A stretch of DNA of 64,000 bases, taken from positions 172,545 to 236,544 of the forward strand of contig CAUYUJ010015845.1 of assembly GCA_963575745.1 (NCBI GenBank). The letters are read 5' to 3'. Each line of letters starts with the position of its first letter. Positions within the stretch are counted from its first letter, which is position 1. The DNA comes from Prorocentrum cordatum. Lineage: Eukaryota > Sar > Dinophyceae > Prorocentrales > Prorocentraceae. Positions 40,601-52,734 of the stretch are shown here, in pieces. The translations under genes and the position numbers were made by a program. The notes beneath the pieces are model-generated. The model was not told the DNA's origin. It did no database searches and saw only the letters and a list, made by a program, of their open reading frames with translations.

Positions 40601-40960
40601 CCCCTGTGCCTCATGAGACCTACGAGAGCATGCAGTACGTCGCGTGCACAGAAAGAGGTCAACATAAACGTACTTGTATATGCGCACAGGGGCGGCCCCC
40701 TCAAATGCTCCTCTGTGCTATCTTTTTGAAGATGCTGAGCCGTCCTGCGCGCGCAGGCGGGTCATCGAATTTTGCCGACGGACGGCGGCGAGGTTCAGTC
40801 GTGCACAGGCGCAAGCACTAGTGAGTGGTTCTCGCCGCGTTGCAATCACGAGCGAGTGTTTTTCGCGAGCGGATGGGGCGAAGGAAGGCGAGGAGGCGGT
40901 GGACAGAAGGAGCAGGAGTGAGTGACGGGCAGCTTTGTCTTCCAAAACGCTACCTGCAGT
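40590..40960 (+). repeat. RepA copy 7 (partial)
   Basis: Two short blocks (ataggggcgcccccctg at 40589, caggggcggccccctcaaatg at 40688) bracket a unique piece. Then comes ttttgccgacggacggcggcgaggttcag. It is more diverged than other copies. Confidence 0.65.
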
Positions 40961-43858
40961 CGACTATGGCAAGACATGCTCGGCCAGCTCTCTGAAAAGG
41001 GTCTCTTGCCTAAAGAACTGGAGGGGGAGGCCAAAATGAAAGCCAGTGTAGGTGAAGCGACATCGCGGGCCGCCAGTGTTTGCGCTGGCGGAAGTTTGAA
41101 GAGGAACGTGGAAGTCCCGCGGCAGGCTGCGGAACACGGTGGAAGCGCGGGGAGGGGGATGGGGGGTCGGTGAGCGCGGAAGGAAAGATGCGTAGATCTA
41201 TTGGTACATATATCTACCTACATCCCCCCGTACGCCCACTTCACTTTTCCTCCTACTACGCGCGGGCGTCGGATGTTTCCAAGAAGGGAAAGGCAGAGGA
41301 GGACTGTGCATAGCCGTTTCGGCATAAGTATTTTGTTGGCGGGGCAACTTCGCGGCGGCCATGGCGGTGGCGGCCCTTCCGGCGCAGCCAGATAGCACAG
41401 CGTTGCTCGCCGCGTGCTTCCGTGCCTGGGCCGACGACGCCGCGGAGAACCGAAGCATCGTGCCTGCAGCGTGCGCAAGCTCGGCGTGGTCTCCAAAAAG
41501 GTGCCTAGTAGTTCACATGTACGATCGCAAAGCATCTTATGCCAAGCACCCGGTGGAGCTACGCGGCATGTTGCTGTCGTCCGCGGGGGCCCGCGCGTTC
41601 AGAGACATGCGCAGGCTCGTCGCCATCAGTCTCGTCCACATGGACAAGGTCCAGATAAAGCGGATGAGCTACTAAGGGGCAGTTGCCATCAAAAGCGGAT
41701 TTGGTTGGTATTATATTGATCCTGGGAATTTTGTGCATGCGTTATGGCGGTTGTTGAATGGTTCCGTTGCTAAGCGCGTGCTGGGGGGCAACCCGCATCA
41801 TAGGCAGTGTCGAGCGTTTTTGTGGTGCATGAAAACGTGGCAGCGCCAGGGTGGCCGCTGCAGATTGACACGCCACGACAATGCGAGCGGATCGGTGACA
41901 TTGTGGAGCTTGCATTCTGAGCCAGCTACATAGATGCCACCATGTATTGGCATATACAAACGGTGTTTGGCCCGATCATCCTCAAAGTGCAGCAGTTCGT
42001 TCACCGCCTGGACAAAGAGGCTCGCATTGAACGAATGCGCGTTCCTGGTTTTTTTTTGCCGGCACGCCATCTCTCGGCGCGGCTGCGCTTCAAAACTTGC
42101 CAAAGCTTTGTGGTATGCAATGGCTGCGCAGAAGCACGGCGTCGACCTGTCCAGCCCCGAAGGTGCAGGGTTTGTGGGCCTTTGCATTGGATTGGGTCTG
42201 TTATGCCCAGCGTAGTGCGTTGCCTAGGCCCGCTGCGCAGGGCAGCTAGCATGCCCCCTAATTGTTGCTGCGCCTCTCACTTTAAGGAATGGCCCTCATG
42301 GGCCCCCTCCCGGGCATTCCCGAGGGCGCCGGTGCTAGCTGGTTATGAATTCGAAGACATGCACATCACGGTAAGGAAAGAAAACTACACGAAGTAACGA
42401 AGGGCCCCCGCAATACCCATATATGGTAAGCGGGGCGCCCCCCCGAGAAGCGGAATGATATAGGGGCGGCCCCTTGCCTATCATGACCACATTTGTATTT
42501 GACGCGTGGGTGTTGTGGAACTATCGCTGTCCTGCGTGTTTCCGACGATGCCATTCAGCCATGGTTGTTTGTCTGTGGAGGTGACCATTAGTTCCCTGCG
42601 CATCCGTATGTCGCTGTTTGTGCTCAAGAATTGCGGGCAAAGGTTCCTGCCTGGACCTGTTCGCCAGTTTGTGCGAAGATGCACCGCGCGCCACCTTCTC
42701 CTCCCAGGGCGCGGGATCCAGGGCAGTTATCACCAGATGCTGCCCTTGCCGAGCAGCATGCTATCCGCGCGGCTGCCGTGGAATGCGCAAAGTATTTGCA
42801 AGCGCATTCTCTGCGAAGGGGTACTTCGTCCACTTGCGATGAGCATTGGTACATGTGGTGTGCGAGGCATTGCAATGATGGAAAACTACATCTGAACCCC
42901 AATTTTTATGATTTGAAATTTCTTACTGGTTTCATAGCCTACTGGGAAGGACATGTGGCATAGGCACTTCCTAGTCATCTTGCTACACTGTCAACTTGGG
43001 ACAAAAATCCCACGACAAAGACCCCCAAGCTGTGGCATGCCATGGCGGGGTCGTGGGATGGAATGGACGAGGGGTCCAGGAACAATATATTAAGTGCAAT
43101 TGGTAATTCGGAAGGGTTTCAGCTGATGTTTTGGTCACATTCAGAAGTGTGTCATTTTTTATACTGTGGCCGACGCAGAGAGTTGTGAGTTGTTTTACAC
43201 CATTTCTTCTGTGTGCGGCGCTGCAAGGGCTGATTTGTTTCGTTATCCTGTTCTGTACTATCTGGTTGTTGTCCGCTGTGTCCTCTGTGCCGTGGACAGA
43301 GACACCCACAAGGTACCCCATGTAGACGTTTGTGTACGTATACTCTGTGTATGTTCAATTCAGCGGGGTAAGTTTGTATAGATTGTGACGTATGTCTGAT
43401 CATGCACGTGTGTGGATGCTGCTGCAACACGACTCGTTCCGTGGATAAAGATCGTTTATTATATAATGTTCGTCGATTCAGGACTTCCACGAGCGACGCG
43501 GAGCAACGACGAGTTACGACGAGGGGCCGCGCGGGAAGACGGGGGAGGGCGAGGGCGAGGAGAACGATGACGAGTGACGACACGTGACGACGAACGTCGA
43601 CGTGCCACGAAGCAATGTTACGCATGTCATGCTCTGTTCTCGTATGCCATGCTGTGTGGTGCTGTGCTGTGGCATGACATTCGTCACTATAATGTCCTAC
43701 ATCCTAGCGTGCCTAAGCTAGGCTATGTAAGGCTATGCCTCGATGTGCTGTGCCATGTTGCCGCATGAAGTACTTGTTCGTAGGGGGTCCGATCGAGCTC
43801 CTTGTAACACGACAAGGTGGCGGACTAAGGCGGCATTTGGACGGATCACAAAGCTACT
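40961..43858 (+). other. Unassigned region with a few coding-like short ORFs
   Basis: No recognised gene. The most protein-like frames are 41361-41675 (104 codons, Ala-rich start, ending Met-Asp-Lys-Val-Gln-Ile-Lys-Arg-Met-Ser-Tyr) and 42631-42963 (ending in a balanced stretch, Asn-Phe-Tyr-Asp-Leu-Lys-Phe-Leu-Thr-Gly-Phe-Ile-Ala-Tyr-Trp). Both lack domains. Short ggggcg-cccc blocks recur at 42430-42475. 43500-43620 is gacgac/gag-rich. Confidence 0.3.
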
Positions 43859-44515
43859 ATGAATTTGCCAGGTGGCTGGACACAGATGCTGGGCACGCTG
43901 CCGCAACCGGTGCCTCCCCTTGTTTTAGCGACCTGGGGTGGAAAGTCTAACGCGTGGGATGGCAAGTTGGATTGTTCTCCGCTTCTGGAACGGGGCGATA
44001 TATGCAATGGGTTCCTATGCGCCGCGAGGGGGCACCCCCCCATGTGGCAAGTGATTGCGGGTGTCAGTGAAAATATTCGAGCCTATCCAGACAAGTTTCG
44101 TCAGGGTTACAGAGAGTTAGTTGGCAAGGCTGGTGTTCTTCGTCTTGCGGGTCCGTTGGCTATGTCCGAAATCACGCGCAGGAATCTTCATTTGCACTCG
44201 CGCATATTGGTTGACGGCTTTTCCAAGCTGGGCATTGATTTTTACGCGCTGAAGAATTACGACGCCTTGGCGAGGGACAGCGCAGCCGGGCTTGGGAGCG
44301 GCAAGATGAATTATTCGAAGATGAAGACGAGGATTGCGTTGGACGTGTCTGATCGGGGCCGGAATCTTGAGCAGGAACAAGATGCGAAAATGGCGCGCCT
44401 GAACCCCCCCCCCCCGCGCCCAGAGGAACCGTCGCCCGTCACCTTGCGCAGCCCGGCCGCCCAGCATCGAGCAGCGCCAGCGCCGCGTCGGGCGGCCAGC
44501 CATGAGCAGATATGA
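43859..44515 (+). pseudogene. C-terminal half of a second GT32-like glycosyltransferase
   Basis: 218 codons without a convincing start. Cys-Asn-Gly-Phe-Leu-Cys-Ala-Ala-Arg-Gly-His-Pro-Pro-Met-Trp and, 45 residues later, Val-Leu-Arg-Leu-Ala-Gly-Pro-Leu-Ala-Met correspond to the post-catalytic 'Pro-Gly-His-Pro' and 'Thr-Gly-Pro' landmarks of GT32 enzymes. The donor-binding Gly-Gly-x-Tyr-x-Asp block is not found upstream, so it is a 5'-truncated fragment or has a missing exon. It ends near a RepA boundary. Confidence 0.4.
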
Positions 44516-45690
44516 CCGAGGGTTTGTAGGCGCAGGGAAACATATATCCTCATCGTGATTTCGGGGCGCCCCCCCGCGACGCAGGACAGCCATGGGGACC
44601 ATAAGTGCATGGGCTTGATTGAAAGGCGCGCATATACATTCGGATTTGCATGCATGTGCACGCCCCCCCCCCCCCCCCCCCCCCTCATAGGCCCATGAGT
44701 TTTTTTTCCATAGGATAATATGCAAAGTGTAGAATGCATGTTTGGAAGATCGCATTTGCCGACGCTCGGCGGCTAGGCTCGTTGTGCGCGGTTGCAAGTC
44801 TGGCGAGTTGCGGCCCGTGGCGAGGCTTGCGCTACCGGCGCGCCCGTTTAATGCAGCTGCTGGCGCGCTTTGGTACGTCGGCCCGCGCAGAGGGAAAGGC
44901 CATTTCTGCTCGGGCTTGCTCGGGGCTCTGTGCATGGCCGCTCGGGCGGAAGCTGAACCAGGTGCGTGGGTTTGCCCGCGCGCGGGATCGGACTTCGCGC
45001 CAGGGGGGCAACCTGTCCGCGCTGTGGCATCGCGCCAGAGGACTTGTTCGCTCGTGGCGAGTCGGCGCCAGTGGCGCATCCGTTTAATGTAGCTGCCGGC
45101 ACGCTTCGGCGCGTCGGCCGCGGCGCAGCCACGGGCGAGTGGAGCTCAGGACACGGGGGCAATCAGGGGAGGAGGGGTCGAGAGAGGGGAAAGGGACTGA
45201 GTGGCGCGGGGCTCATTCTCTCCCAGGACGCATCGCTGCAGGATGACTCCGCGGTGCTACTGGCGCACCCGTTTAATGTAGCTGTTGGCGCGCTTTGGTG
45301 CGTCGGCCCGCGCAGAGGGAAAGGCCCTTTCTGCTCGGGCTTGCTCGGGGCTCTGCGCATGGCCGCTCGACCGGAAGTTGAACCAGGTGCGTAGGTTCGC
45401 CCGCGCGCGCGATAGGGCTCCGCGCCAGGGAGGCAACCTGTCCGCGCTGTGGCCTCGCGCCAGAGGACTTGGCGTGGCCCGCGGCGAGTCGGCGCCAGTG
45501 GTGCATCCGTTTAATGTAGTTGCCGGCACGCTTCGGCGCGTCGGCCGCGGCGCAGCCACGGGCGAGTGGAGCTCAGGACACGGGGGCAATCAGGGGAGGA
45601 GGGGTCGAGAGAGGGGAAAGGGGCTCAGTGGCGCGTGGCTCTTGCTCTTCCAAGACGCACCACGGCGGGATGACTCCGACAAAACATGTC
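44490..45690 (+). repeat. RepA copy 8 with a 425-bp tandem duplication
   Basis: Begins with ggggcgcccccccgcgacgcagg (44562) and a C tract (44664-44686), then the gccgacgctcggcggctaggctcg signature. From about 44838 a roughly 425-bp unit is repeated at 45263. Each copy contains the sub-block cgtttaatgtagctgccggc, which therefore occurs four times (44846, 45080, 45271, 45509). Confidence 0.75.
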
Positions 45691-45734
45691 ATGGCCTGCT
45701 CTCTGGTGATGGTCTTTTCTCCACGGACTCGGTA

Positions 45735-47152
45735 CGCTGATGATGATACTGACGAGTATCATGATGTTGATGATCACGATGATGATGAAGATGGCGGTGG
45801 TGGTGGTGATGATGAGTATGATGCTGATGATGCTGATTAGGATGGCGATTATGTTAATGCTGATGGTGATGGCGATGATGATGATGATGGTGATGCGAAT
45901 CCTGTTGATGATTGTGCTGATGATGACTATGCTGATGACGATGATGATGATGACGATGATGATGAGGATGCTGAACCTGCTACTGATGAGGATGCCGATG
46001 ATGATTACGATGGTGATGACGGTTTGGTGATGATGATGATGTTGATGCTGGTGGTGGTGGTAGTGATGATGATGACGGAGATGATGATGATTGTGGTGGT
46101 GGTGGTGGTTATGATGATGGTGATGATGGTGGTGGTGGTGATGACTATGATGATGGCAATGATGATAATACGATGATGACGATGATGATGCTTATGATGA
46201 CGATGCTGCTGATGCTGCTGCTAATGGTGATGATGATGACAATGATGGCAATGATGATGGTGACGATGATGATGATGATGCTGATACTGATGATGACGAT
46301 GCTGATGATGACGACGGTGATGGTCATGGTAATGGTTATGGTGATGATGATGATGATGATGATGGTGATGAGGCTGATTTTGATGACGATGATGCTGATG
46401 ATGATAATGATATGATGGTGGTGACGATGATTCTAATGATGATGATGATGATGATGGTGATGCTGATACTGTTGATGAACTATGATGATGGCGATGATGG
46501 TGGTGGTGATGATGTTGAGGATGAGGAGCCTGCGATGTTCATGATGCTGATGGTGACGATACTGATGATGATGATGGTAATGATGGTGATGATGATGAGG
46601 ATGATGAGGATTATGATGATGATACTGATGACGATGATGATGATGCTGATGATGATGATGCTGATGGTAATGATGATGACTACGATGGCGATGATGATGC
46701 TGATGCTGATGCTGATGATGCTGGTGCTGATGCTGATGGTGATGATGATGCTGATGCTGATGACGATGCTGATGCTGATGAGGATGCTGATGCTGATGAT
46801 GGTGACGATGATGATGATGCTCATGATGATGATGATGACGATGCTGCTGATGCTGATGATGATGCTGCTGCTGATGATGATGACGCTGATGACGCTGATG
46901 ATGCTGATGATGATGCTGCTGATGATGGTGCTGATGCTGATGATGCTGTTGATGATGCTGATGATGCTGTTGATGATGTTGAGGATGCTGGTGATGCTGA
47001 TAATGCTGATGATGCGGATGATGATGATGAAGTTCATGACGATGATGGTGGTGATGATGGTGGTGTTGATGCTGACGCTGATGCTGATGCTGATGATGAT
47101 GCTGATGGTGATGATGCTGATGATGCGGATGATGATGATGATGATGATGATG
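45735..47152. repeat. 1.4-kb GAT/GCT trinucleotide satellite
   Basis: Almost continuous gatgat with gct, gac and gtg interruptions. Long poly-Met/Asp/His frames on either strand follow from the trinucleotide period and are not genes. Confidence 0.97.
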
Positions 47153-47291
47153 ACTTCGACCAGTCGGTCCGTCGGTCGGGCGAGCCGGCGGGCGGGTCAC
47201 TGAATCAGAAGGAGTGGACAGACCGTTTGGAGGGGTGAATGTATTGTTTTGTTGAGATTTCCACCAGCTGGAGCCGCCGGGTGGCGCGCCC

Positions 47292-48626
47292 TTGAACGCG
47301 ATCCAGACGTCGTGGCTTCGCAAGGCGCGGGAGTACGCGCCAAGCGCGGGGGATGATCATGGGCATTGCATATACTGGGGTAGGGGGCGCGGGTCCGTTG
47401 CAGGAATGACCGAGCTATTGGACTGCAAGCGATTGGAAGGTTATGACGAGTGGTTCTTGGGTGTTCCGGACGAGTTCCGGCGCGGGGCCTTCAGCGAACG
47501 GACGCGCCAGTTTCTGCGCGGCCGACCGACGGACGTAGCCGGATCGTCGGTGGGGTGTGGGCCAACATGCGGGTCAGAGCCTTGCGCGACAAATACAGAG
47601 AGACCATTGCAAGAGACAACACATAGGAGTGTGGCCCTTGTCAAGCAGAGCGCCGTAGACGCTAGTCAGTTGCGACGGGGCCCGAAGACGACCAATTCTT
47701 TTTGCCAGAGTTCGCGACGGCAACAGCGATTTACCCGAACCAGGATGTGAAATGCAAAGTCGCGCGCCAGCGCGCCGTGGACTGGGGCCGCGAGCGAGGG
47801 GCAGCAAATTTCCTGGGTGTACGCGAGAGATGCGGCGCGTCATGGGGCCTTCCAAAAACGGCCATACACGTCTGTTGACAAGGTTCGGTGGCTGGGATAC
47901 CATGATAAGGCATGCGCAGATATGCCAGGGTGGCTGCCAGTGGCGGCGGGCATGCCCATGGTTCTGACGGATCATTTGGATCGGGGTGAGAAGCAGCTGC
48001 TCCGCGGGTGCCAGGCGACGATTCACTCGTGGGTCGTCGATGAGGACGAGGGTGCCGTCGCGGACGCGGCGGAAGTCACGCTTCGAAGGATGCCGAGGCA
48101 GATCGTGCTCGACTTTCGCACGGACGCGTGGGCGCTGAAGAGCAAGCCAGGGCTTGGCATGTGTCCGATTGTACCAAAACAGCGGGTCTGGTTCTTGGAC
48201 GCGCATCGTCAGAAGCCTGTGCTGGGAGTTCGGCGGACGCAGTTTCTGATATCGCCGGGCCTGGCAAGCACGGCCCACGCGGCCCAGGGCCGATCCTTGG
48301 ACGCTGTCATAGCAGATTTGCCGGAGGGTCGAAATGTGAGTTGGATGTCGAGTTACGTGGCAATCACCCGCGTGATAACTCGTGGCGGTTTGCTCATGTA
48401 TCGCCCGTTTGAGTTGAAGCCGTATACCCAAGGTGAGATGGAAAGGACGAAACATCTGCTAGGCAAGTTGCGCGGGGAGGAGGTGCTGCGGGCGGAAATA
48501 GAGACGAAGTTGATGCCCCGTAAGACGCGCAGTAGATGTAGCGCCGCGAAGGAGAAAGCGGATTTCACGCCCGCAGAGTTCAAGGAAAAAGGACGGGCCG
48601 ACTTTTTGTCGCGAGTGCGCGGGTGA
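47292..48626 (+). pseudogene. PIF1-like helicase, C-terminal half, frameshifted
   Basis: Three successive frames make one helicase. 47292-47590: Leu-Leu-Asp-Cys-Lys ... Phe-Leu-Arg-Gly-Arg-Pro-Thr ... Cys-Gly-Pro-Thr-Cys. 47590-47815 (shifted, with TAG at 47620s and 47660s): Glu-Cys-Gly-Pro-Cys-Gln, then Tyr-Pro-Asn-Gln-Asp-Val-Lys. 47817-48626: Gly-Met-Pro-Met-Val-Leu-Thr-Asp-His, Leu-Leu-Arg-Gly-Cys-Gln-Ala, Ser-Thr-Ala-His-Ala-Ala-Gln-Gly-Arg-Ser-Leu-Asp and Ser-Ser-Tyr-Val-Ala-Ile-Thr-Arg-Val, the final helicase motifs. The Walker A/B half is absent. PIF1-type helicases are multicopy in dinoflagellates, often of mobile (Helitron-like) origin. Two frameshifts and stops argue for a dead copy. 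Confidence 0.7.
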
Positions 48627-48630
48627 ATTA

Positions 48631-49293
48631 ATGGAGGCGGGCGACAAGTGGTGCACCGAATGCAAGACGCGGGCCGCGTTGGGGTCGAGGGCGCCGGAGG
48701 GCGAGGATCGCAGGGGGCGAGTGCGCGCACGGACGAGCAGGCGCGAGAGATGCGCGGGGCCCGCGACGGCACGAAAGTCACGGAAGGAGTCGGAGGCGTG
48801 GAAGGAGAAGGTTCAGGAGAAGTTCAAGATTCGCTGCGCGAAGTGTAAGAATTTCTTGAAGACGGAGGCGGAAGTGGCGGCGAACCAGTGCGATTCGAAA
48901 GATGCGGGGGAGAGGCTTTGCAGGGCGCGCGCCCGCAAAGAGAAGGGCGGGCGGAGCGAGAAGGGCGGGGGGGGCGAGAAGGCGGACGCAGAGAATCGCA
49001 AGCGAAAAGCAGAGGCGAGCGCGAAGCCATTGACGCGCACGGCGTGCAGTGGAGCGTTCTCGGACGCGAAACATTTGAAGCAGAAGCAAGTGGACGATCA
49101 TCGACAGGCAAAAGGAGCCAACGTGGCGCGCGGAGCAGGTAAGACACTCGGGCTTTCAGCGCGCAGTTGCCAGGCGTATCGGTGTAGCGGCCCGCGCAAG
49201 AGAAGACTGCCGAAGTCGGCGTTCTCCGTGGACCCTGCCAATGTCGCGCGCGACGAAAAGAAGGACACCCTGAAGTGCAAGACGCGCAGATGA
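48631..49293 (+). CDS. Lys/Arg-rich Cys-x2-Cys protein, likely the helicase tail
   Basis: 220 codons in the frame after the helicase stop. It begins Lys-Trp-Cys-Thr-Glu-Cys and has a second pair Ile-Arg-Cys-Ala-Lys-Cys about 60 residues on; the matching downstream Cys pairs are partly lost. A highly basic Lys-Glu-Lys-Gly-Gly middle follows. Similar Cys-pair tails (zinc-ribbon or Stc1-like) end related helicase-like proteins in this lineage as far as I recall. I read it as the decayed tail of the same gene, though a separate small protein is possible. Confidence 0.4.
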   Translation: MEAGDKWCTECKTRAALGSRAPEGEDRRGRVRARTSRRERCAGPATARKSRKESEAWKEKVQEKFKIRCAKCKNFLKTEAEVAANQCDSKDAGERLCRARARKEKGGRSEKGGGGEKADAENRKRKAEASAKPLTRTACSGAFSDAKHLKQKQVDDHRQAKGANVARGAGKTLGLSARSCQAYRCSGPRKRRLPKSAFSVDPANVARDEKKDTLKCKTRR

Positions 49294-49790
49294 TGACCAA
49301 TCGGGCGCGCGTTCTGGGGGGGAAAGGAGGGCAGGGGGAGAAGCATGGGGGGTGCGGCGGAGGATGAGGGGGGGGGACAAGGATCGAAGAAAATGAGGAT
49401 GAGGCGGGGAAAGGGCGAGGAGGAGGGGGGCGAGGAGGAGGCGGGGGAGGAAGAGGGGGAGGAAGGAGGTGGGTAGGAGGGCGAGGGGGGCGCAGAGAGG
49501 AGGCTCTGGGCTATGGGTTATGGGTTAGAGGCTTCTTGTATGTGCATCGGGATCCCGCGGCGCACCTCTCGGGCGCCTCCCGAAGGCAGTTTTGAAGCCA
49601 CTTGGGGGCCGAGGTGGAGGAAGATGGGGGGGGGGGGGGGCGCAGAGAGGAGGCTCTGGGTCATGGTGCTGGGTTAGAGGCTTCTTGCATGTGCATCGGG
49701 ATCTCGCGCCGCGCCTCTCGGGGCCTCTGGAGGGCCGTTTTGAAGCCACTTGGGGGGGCCGTTTAAGAAATTGTGGTTTTTTTTTAAAAA
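49294..49790 (+). repeat. G-rich DNA with a 150-bp tandem duplication
   Basis: 49294-49480 is ggaggg-rich. Then cgcagagaggaggctctggg ... ttttgaagccacttggggg occurs twice (about 49490-49610 and 49640-49760). No gene. Confidence 0.8.
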
Positions 49791-50060
49791 GGGGGATTCC
49801 TGGGGGCCTCTTGGGGGCTCCTTGGAGCGTCTCGGGGGCCTTTTGAGCCCCCCTGGGGGCCCTGGGGGCGGAAAGCTAGATGTTTTGAATGTTTGGTCGC
49901 CCTCTGGGGCCCCTCTTGGTGCCGTCTTGGGGCCCTCTTGGGCCGTCTTGGGGGCCTCTTGGGCCGTCTTGGGGCCGTCTCGGGGGCCTCTTGGGCCGTC
50001 TTTGGGCTGTCTTCGGGGCCTCTTGGGCCGTCTTGGAACGCCGGGAAGCCGAAAAGGCGA
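49790..50060 (+). repeat. GGGGCCTCTTGGGCCGTCTT minisatellite, first block
   Basis: Units of about 20 to 30 bp built from ggggcctcttgggccgtctt; continued after the CA tract at 50570-50760. The two blocks are the same satellite split by the dinucleotide expansion. Confidence 0.9.
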
Positions 50061-50066
50061 AGCGCC

Positions 50067-50466
50067 CCCCAACGCACACACACGCACACACACACGCACA
50101 CACACACACACCACACACACACACGCACACACGCACACACGCACACACGCACACACGCACACACGCGCACACGTGCACACGCGCACACGCGCACACGCGC
50201 ACACGCGCACACGCGCACACGCGCACACGCGCACACGCGCACATACGCACATACGCACATACGCACATACACACATACACACATACGCACATACACACAT
50301 ACACACATACACACATACACACATACACACATACACACATACGCACATACACACATACACACATACACACATACACACATACACACATGCACCCATGCAC
50401 ACATGCACACATGCACACATGCACACATGCACACATGCACGCATGCACACATGCACATGCGCATGC

Positions 50467-50512
<46 letters not shown>

Positions 50513-50532
50513 GCACACGCACACACACACAA
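50067..50532. repeat. (CACACG/CACATA)n microsatellite
   Basis: About 465 bp of ca dinucleotides with periodic cg, ta and tg variants forming acacgc, acatac and acatgc sub-blocks. Thr-His and Val-Cys frames are artefacts. Confidence 0.97.
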
Positions 50533-50569
50533 TGGAACATCAACAATGTTAGCCTCTCGGAGCCCTCCT

Positions 50570-50760
50570 GAGAGGCTTGTTTGGGACTTCTGGGGCCGTC
50601 TTGGGGGCCTCTTGGCCCATCTTGGGGCCATCTTGGGCGTCTTGGAGCGCTCGTTTAGCGCCCCGGGGCCCTCGTGGGCCGTCGTGGAACCCTCTCGGGG
50701 CCTTCTTGGCCCATCTTTAAGCCTTCTTGGGCCCGGAAGAGCCCGCGACGCGCTCGCGGG
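50570..50760 (+). repeat. GGGGCC minisatellite, second block
   Basis: Same motif as 49790-50060 (tcttgggggcctcttggccc). Ends at the dispersed-repeat side. Confidence 0.85.
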
Positions 50761-50856
50761 GGGCGCCCCCCCCCAAATCGACCGGACCGGGCTCCCGGGG
50801 GAGGGGTTTGGGGAGGGGGGGGCATCTCGCGCGCCGATGACCCCCAAGGGGTCGGC

Positions 50857-51870
50857 GGATTTTTGACAAAGACGGCGGGCCTGCGCGCGGCGGTGCATAT
50901 GATGCCCCCCCGCGCCCCTGTCGACAAAGCAATGCAAAGTGATCGCGGGGCTTGCGAGTATGATCTAGATTTCCTAGCAATTGAATGTTCCTTCGCACTG
51001 CACTGTGTAGTGCGCCCCTAACACGGATGAGTAGCGTTGCTCTTAGTCGGTCTCCAGTGGAGTCATGGAGAGTGCGTTTCAATTTGTGTATGCCGATGAT
51101 CTCTCGACGCGGATATCCCCGCGTGCGCATGTGGTAAGTAGAGCATGTTTCGCTTCGTTGGGCAATTTGTGCGCGTGAGCGCGCGGGTGTGAAGCCGAGT
51201 CCGCGTAGACGACAAGCGCGACAACCAAAACGACAGCGACAATTTCAGTGACATCCTCTTTCCTCGGTGCATATTTCATGAGAGCCGATGGGAATGCAAT
51301 TAGAAGAGCGAGGGGAGGTTCCTCTTGGCGTTTTCCGTGCGGCAATTCATGCAAGCGCGCATGGCGATGTTACGCCCGCTCTCTGGCGTGCTACTCGCGG
51401 CCCTCGCTGGCACTTGGGGTGCCCAAGTGCAGCGACGGTTATATCGCGGCTGCCACTTGCGTGCGAGACTAATCTGCGAGCGAATGCGAGCGTGAGCGAT
51501 CTGAATATGGGCGAACAGTCGAGTTTGATTGCGAGTGAATCTGGGCGCGTGTCCGAGACTGAATATGAGCGCGGTGGAAAGGAGTTGAACATGAGCGAGC
51601 CTGAGTACGAGGTGGCCTGAGTACGAGATGGTCTGAGGGTGGGTGGGCGTGAACCTGGCTGAGCCTGGGTGCGTGAGTTCGCACAGGTGAGCTTGCGTTT
51701 GTGATGCATGGATTACGAACGAGTTTATATATAAGTGGGCCTGCGTATTAAAATGTGTGAGTTATGGTGTGTCTGAATGTGATGAAGGAGTATGCGTCAG
51801 GAAGCAAACATCCCAGAGCGCGCTCGTGTGAATGCGCGCGCCGAAGGGACAAAGTGAGGGAAGAGTCGGA
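50857..51870 (+). repeat. Dispersed 1-kb repeat, copy 2
   Basis: Collinear with 4633-5640 at high identity with few gaps, from tttttgacaaagacggcggg to gagggaagag. Followed by a GGA tract as in copy 1. The shared small ORFs are not preserved in frame, so this is a non-coding repeat. Confidence 0.82.
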
Positions 51871-52630
51871 GGCGGAGGAGGAGGATGAACAGGGGGAGGT
51901 GGAGGAGGGGGGAGAAAACGAGGACGAGGGCGAGGGCGAAGAGGAGCAGGAGGAGGAGGAAGAGGACGAGGGCGAGGACGAAGAGGAGGAGGCGGAGGGA
52001 GAGGAGGAGGAAATGGAAATGGAGGAGGACGAGGAGGAGGACGAGGAGGAGGAAGAGGAGGAGGAGGAATAGGAGGAAGAGGAGGAGGAGAGGGAAGAGG
52101 CGGAGGAGGAGGAGGAGAGGAGGATGAGGATGAGGAGAGAGAAGGGGGTGGGAACAGGCGAGGCGGAGGCGGAGGAGGACGAGAAGGATGAGGAAGGAGA
52201 GGAGGAGGAGAGGAGACAGAGGAAGACGGGCGGCAGGAGGGAGGGAGGAGGAGGAGAGGAGGAGGAGGAGGAGAGGGGGGGGGGGGGTGAAGAGGAGAAA
52301 AAAGGATGTGGAGGAGAGGGGAGATAGAGGGTGGGGGGGAGGAGGGTGAGGAAGGAGAGGGAAAGTCAAGAGGAGGAGGAGGAGGAGAGGGAAGGGCGGA
52401 TGATGAGGAGGAGGAGGAGGAAGTGGGGGAACACGCGGGGCGGGAGGAGGAGGCGGAGGCGGGGGCGGAGGCGGAGGAGGACGAGGAGGATGAGGAGGAG
52501 GAGGAAGAGGAGGGGGCGGAGACGGTGGAGGAGGAGGGGGAGGGCGAGGAGGGGGCGGCGGAGGAGGAGGGGGAGAGATGGAGGAGGGGGAAGAGGAGGA
52601 GGAAGAGGAGGAGGACGAAAGTAGCTGAAT
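51870..52630 (+). repeat. (GGA/GAG)n purine-rich tract
   Basis: About 760 bp of gag/gga with g runs; same position relative to the dispersed repeat as the tract at 5634-6152. Confidence 0.95.
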
Positions 52631-52734
52631 GGGTGACTGAGTGAGTGAGTGACACAGTGAGCGAACGAGAGAGCGATCGAGTGATTGAGCGAGTGGTTGG
52701 ACGAGGCGCACACAGGTCCACAGAGAAGGTTTTG

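Noticed and set aside
45740-47323. Met/Asp/His-rich ORFs on both strands
   Set aside because: They are translations of the GAT satellite.
49508-49530. Interstitial telomere (gggttatgggttagagg)
   Set aside because: Too short and irregular for a telomeric array, and it belongs to a duplicated 150-bp unit.
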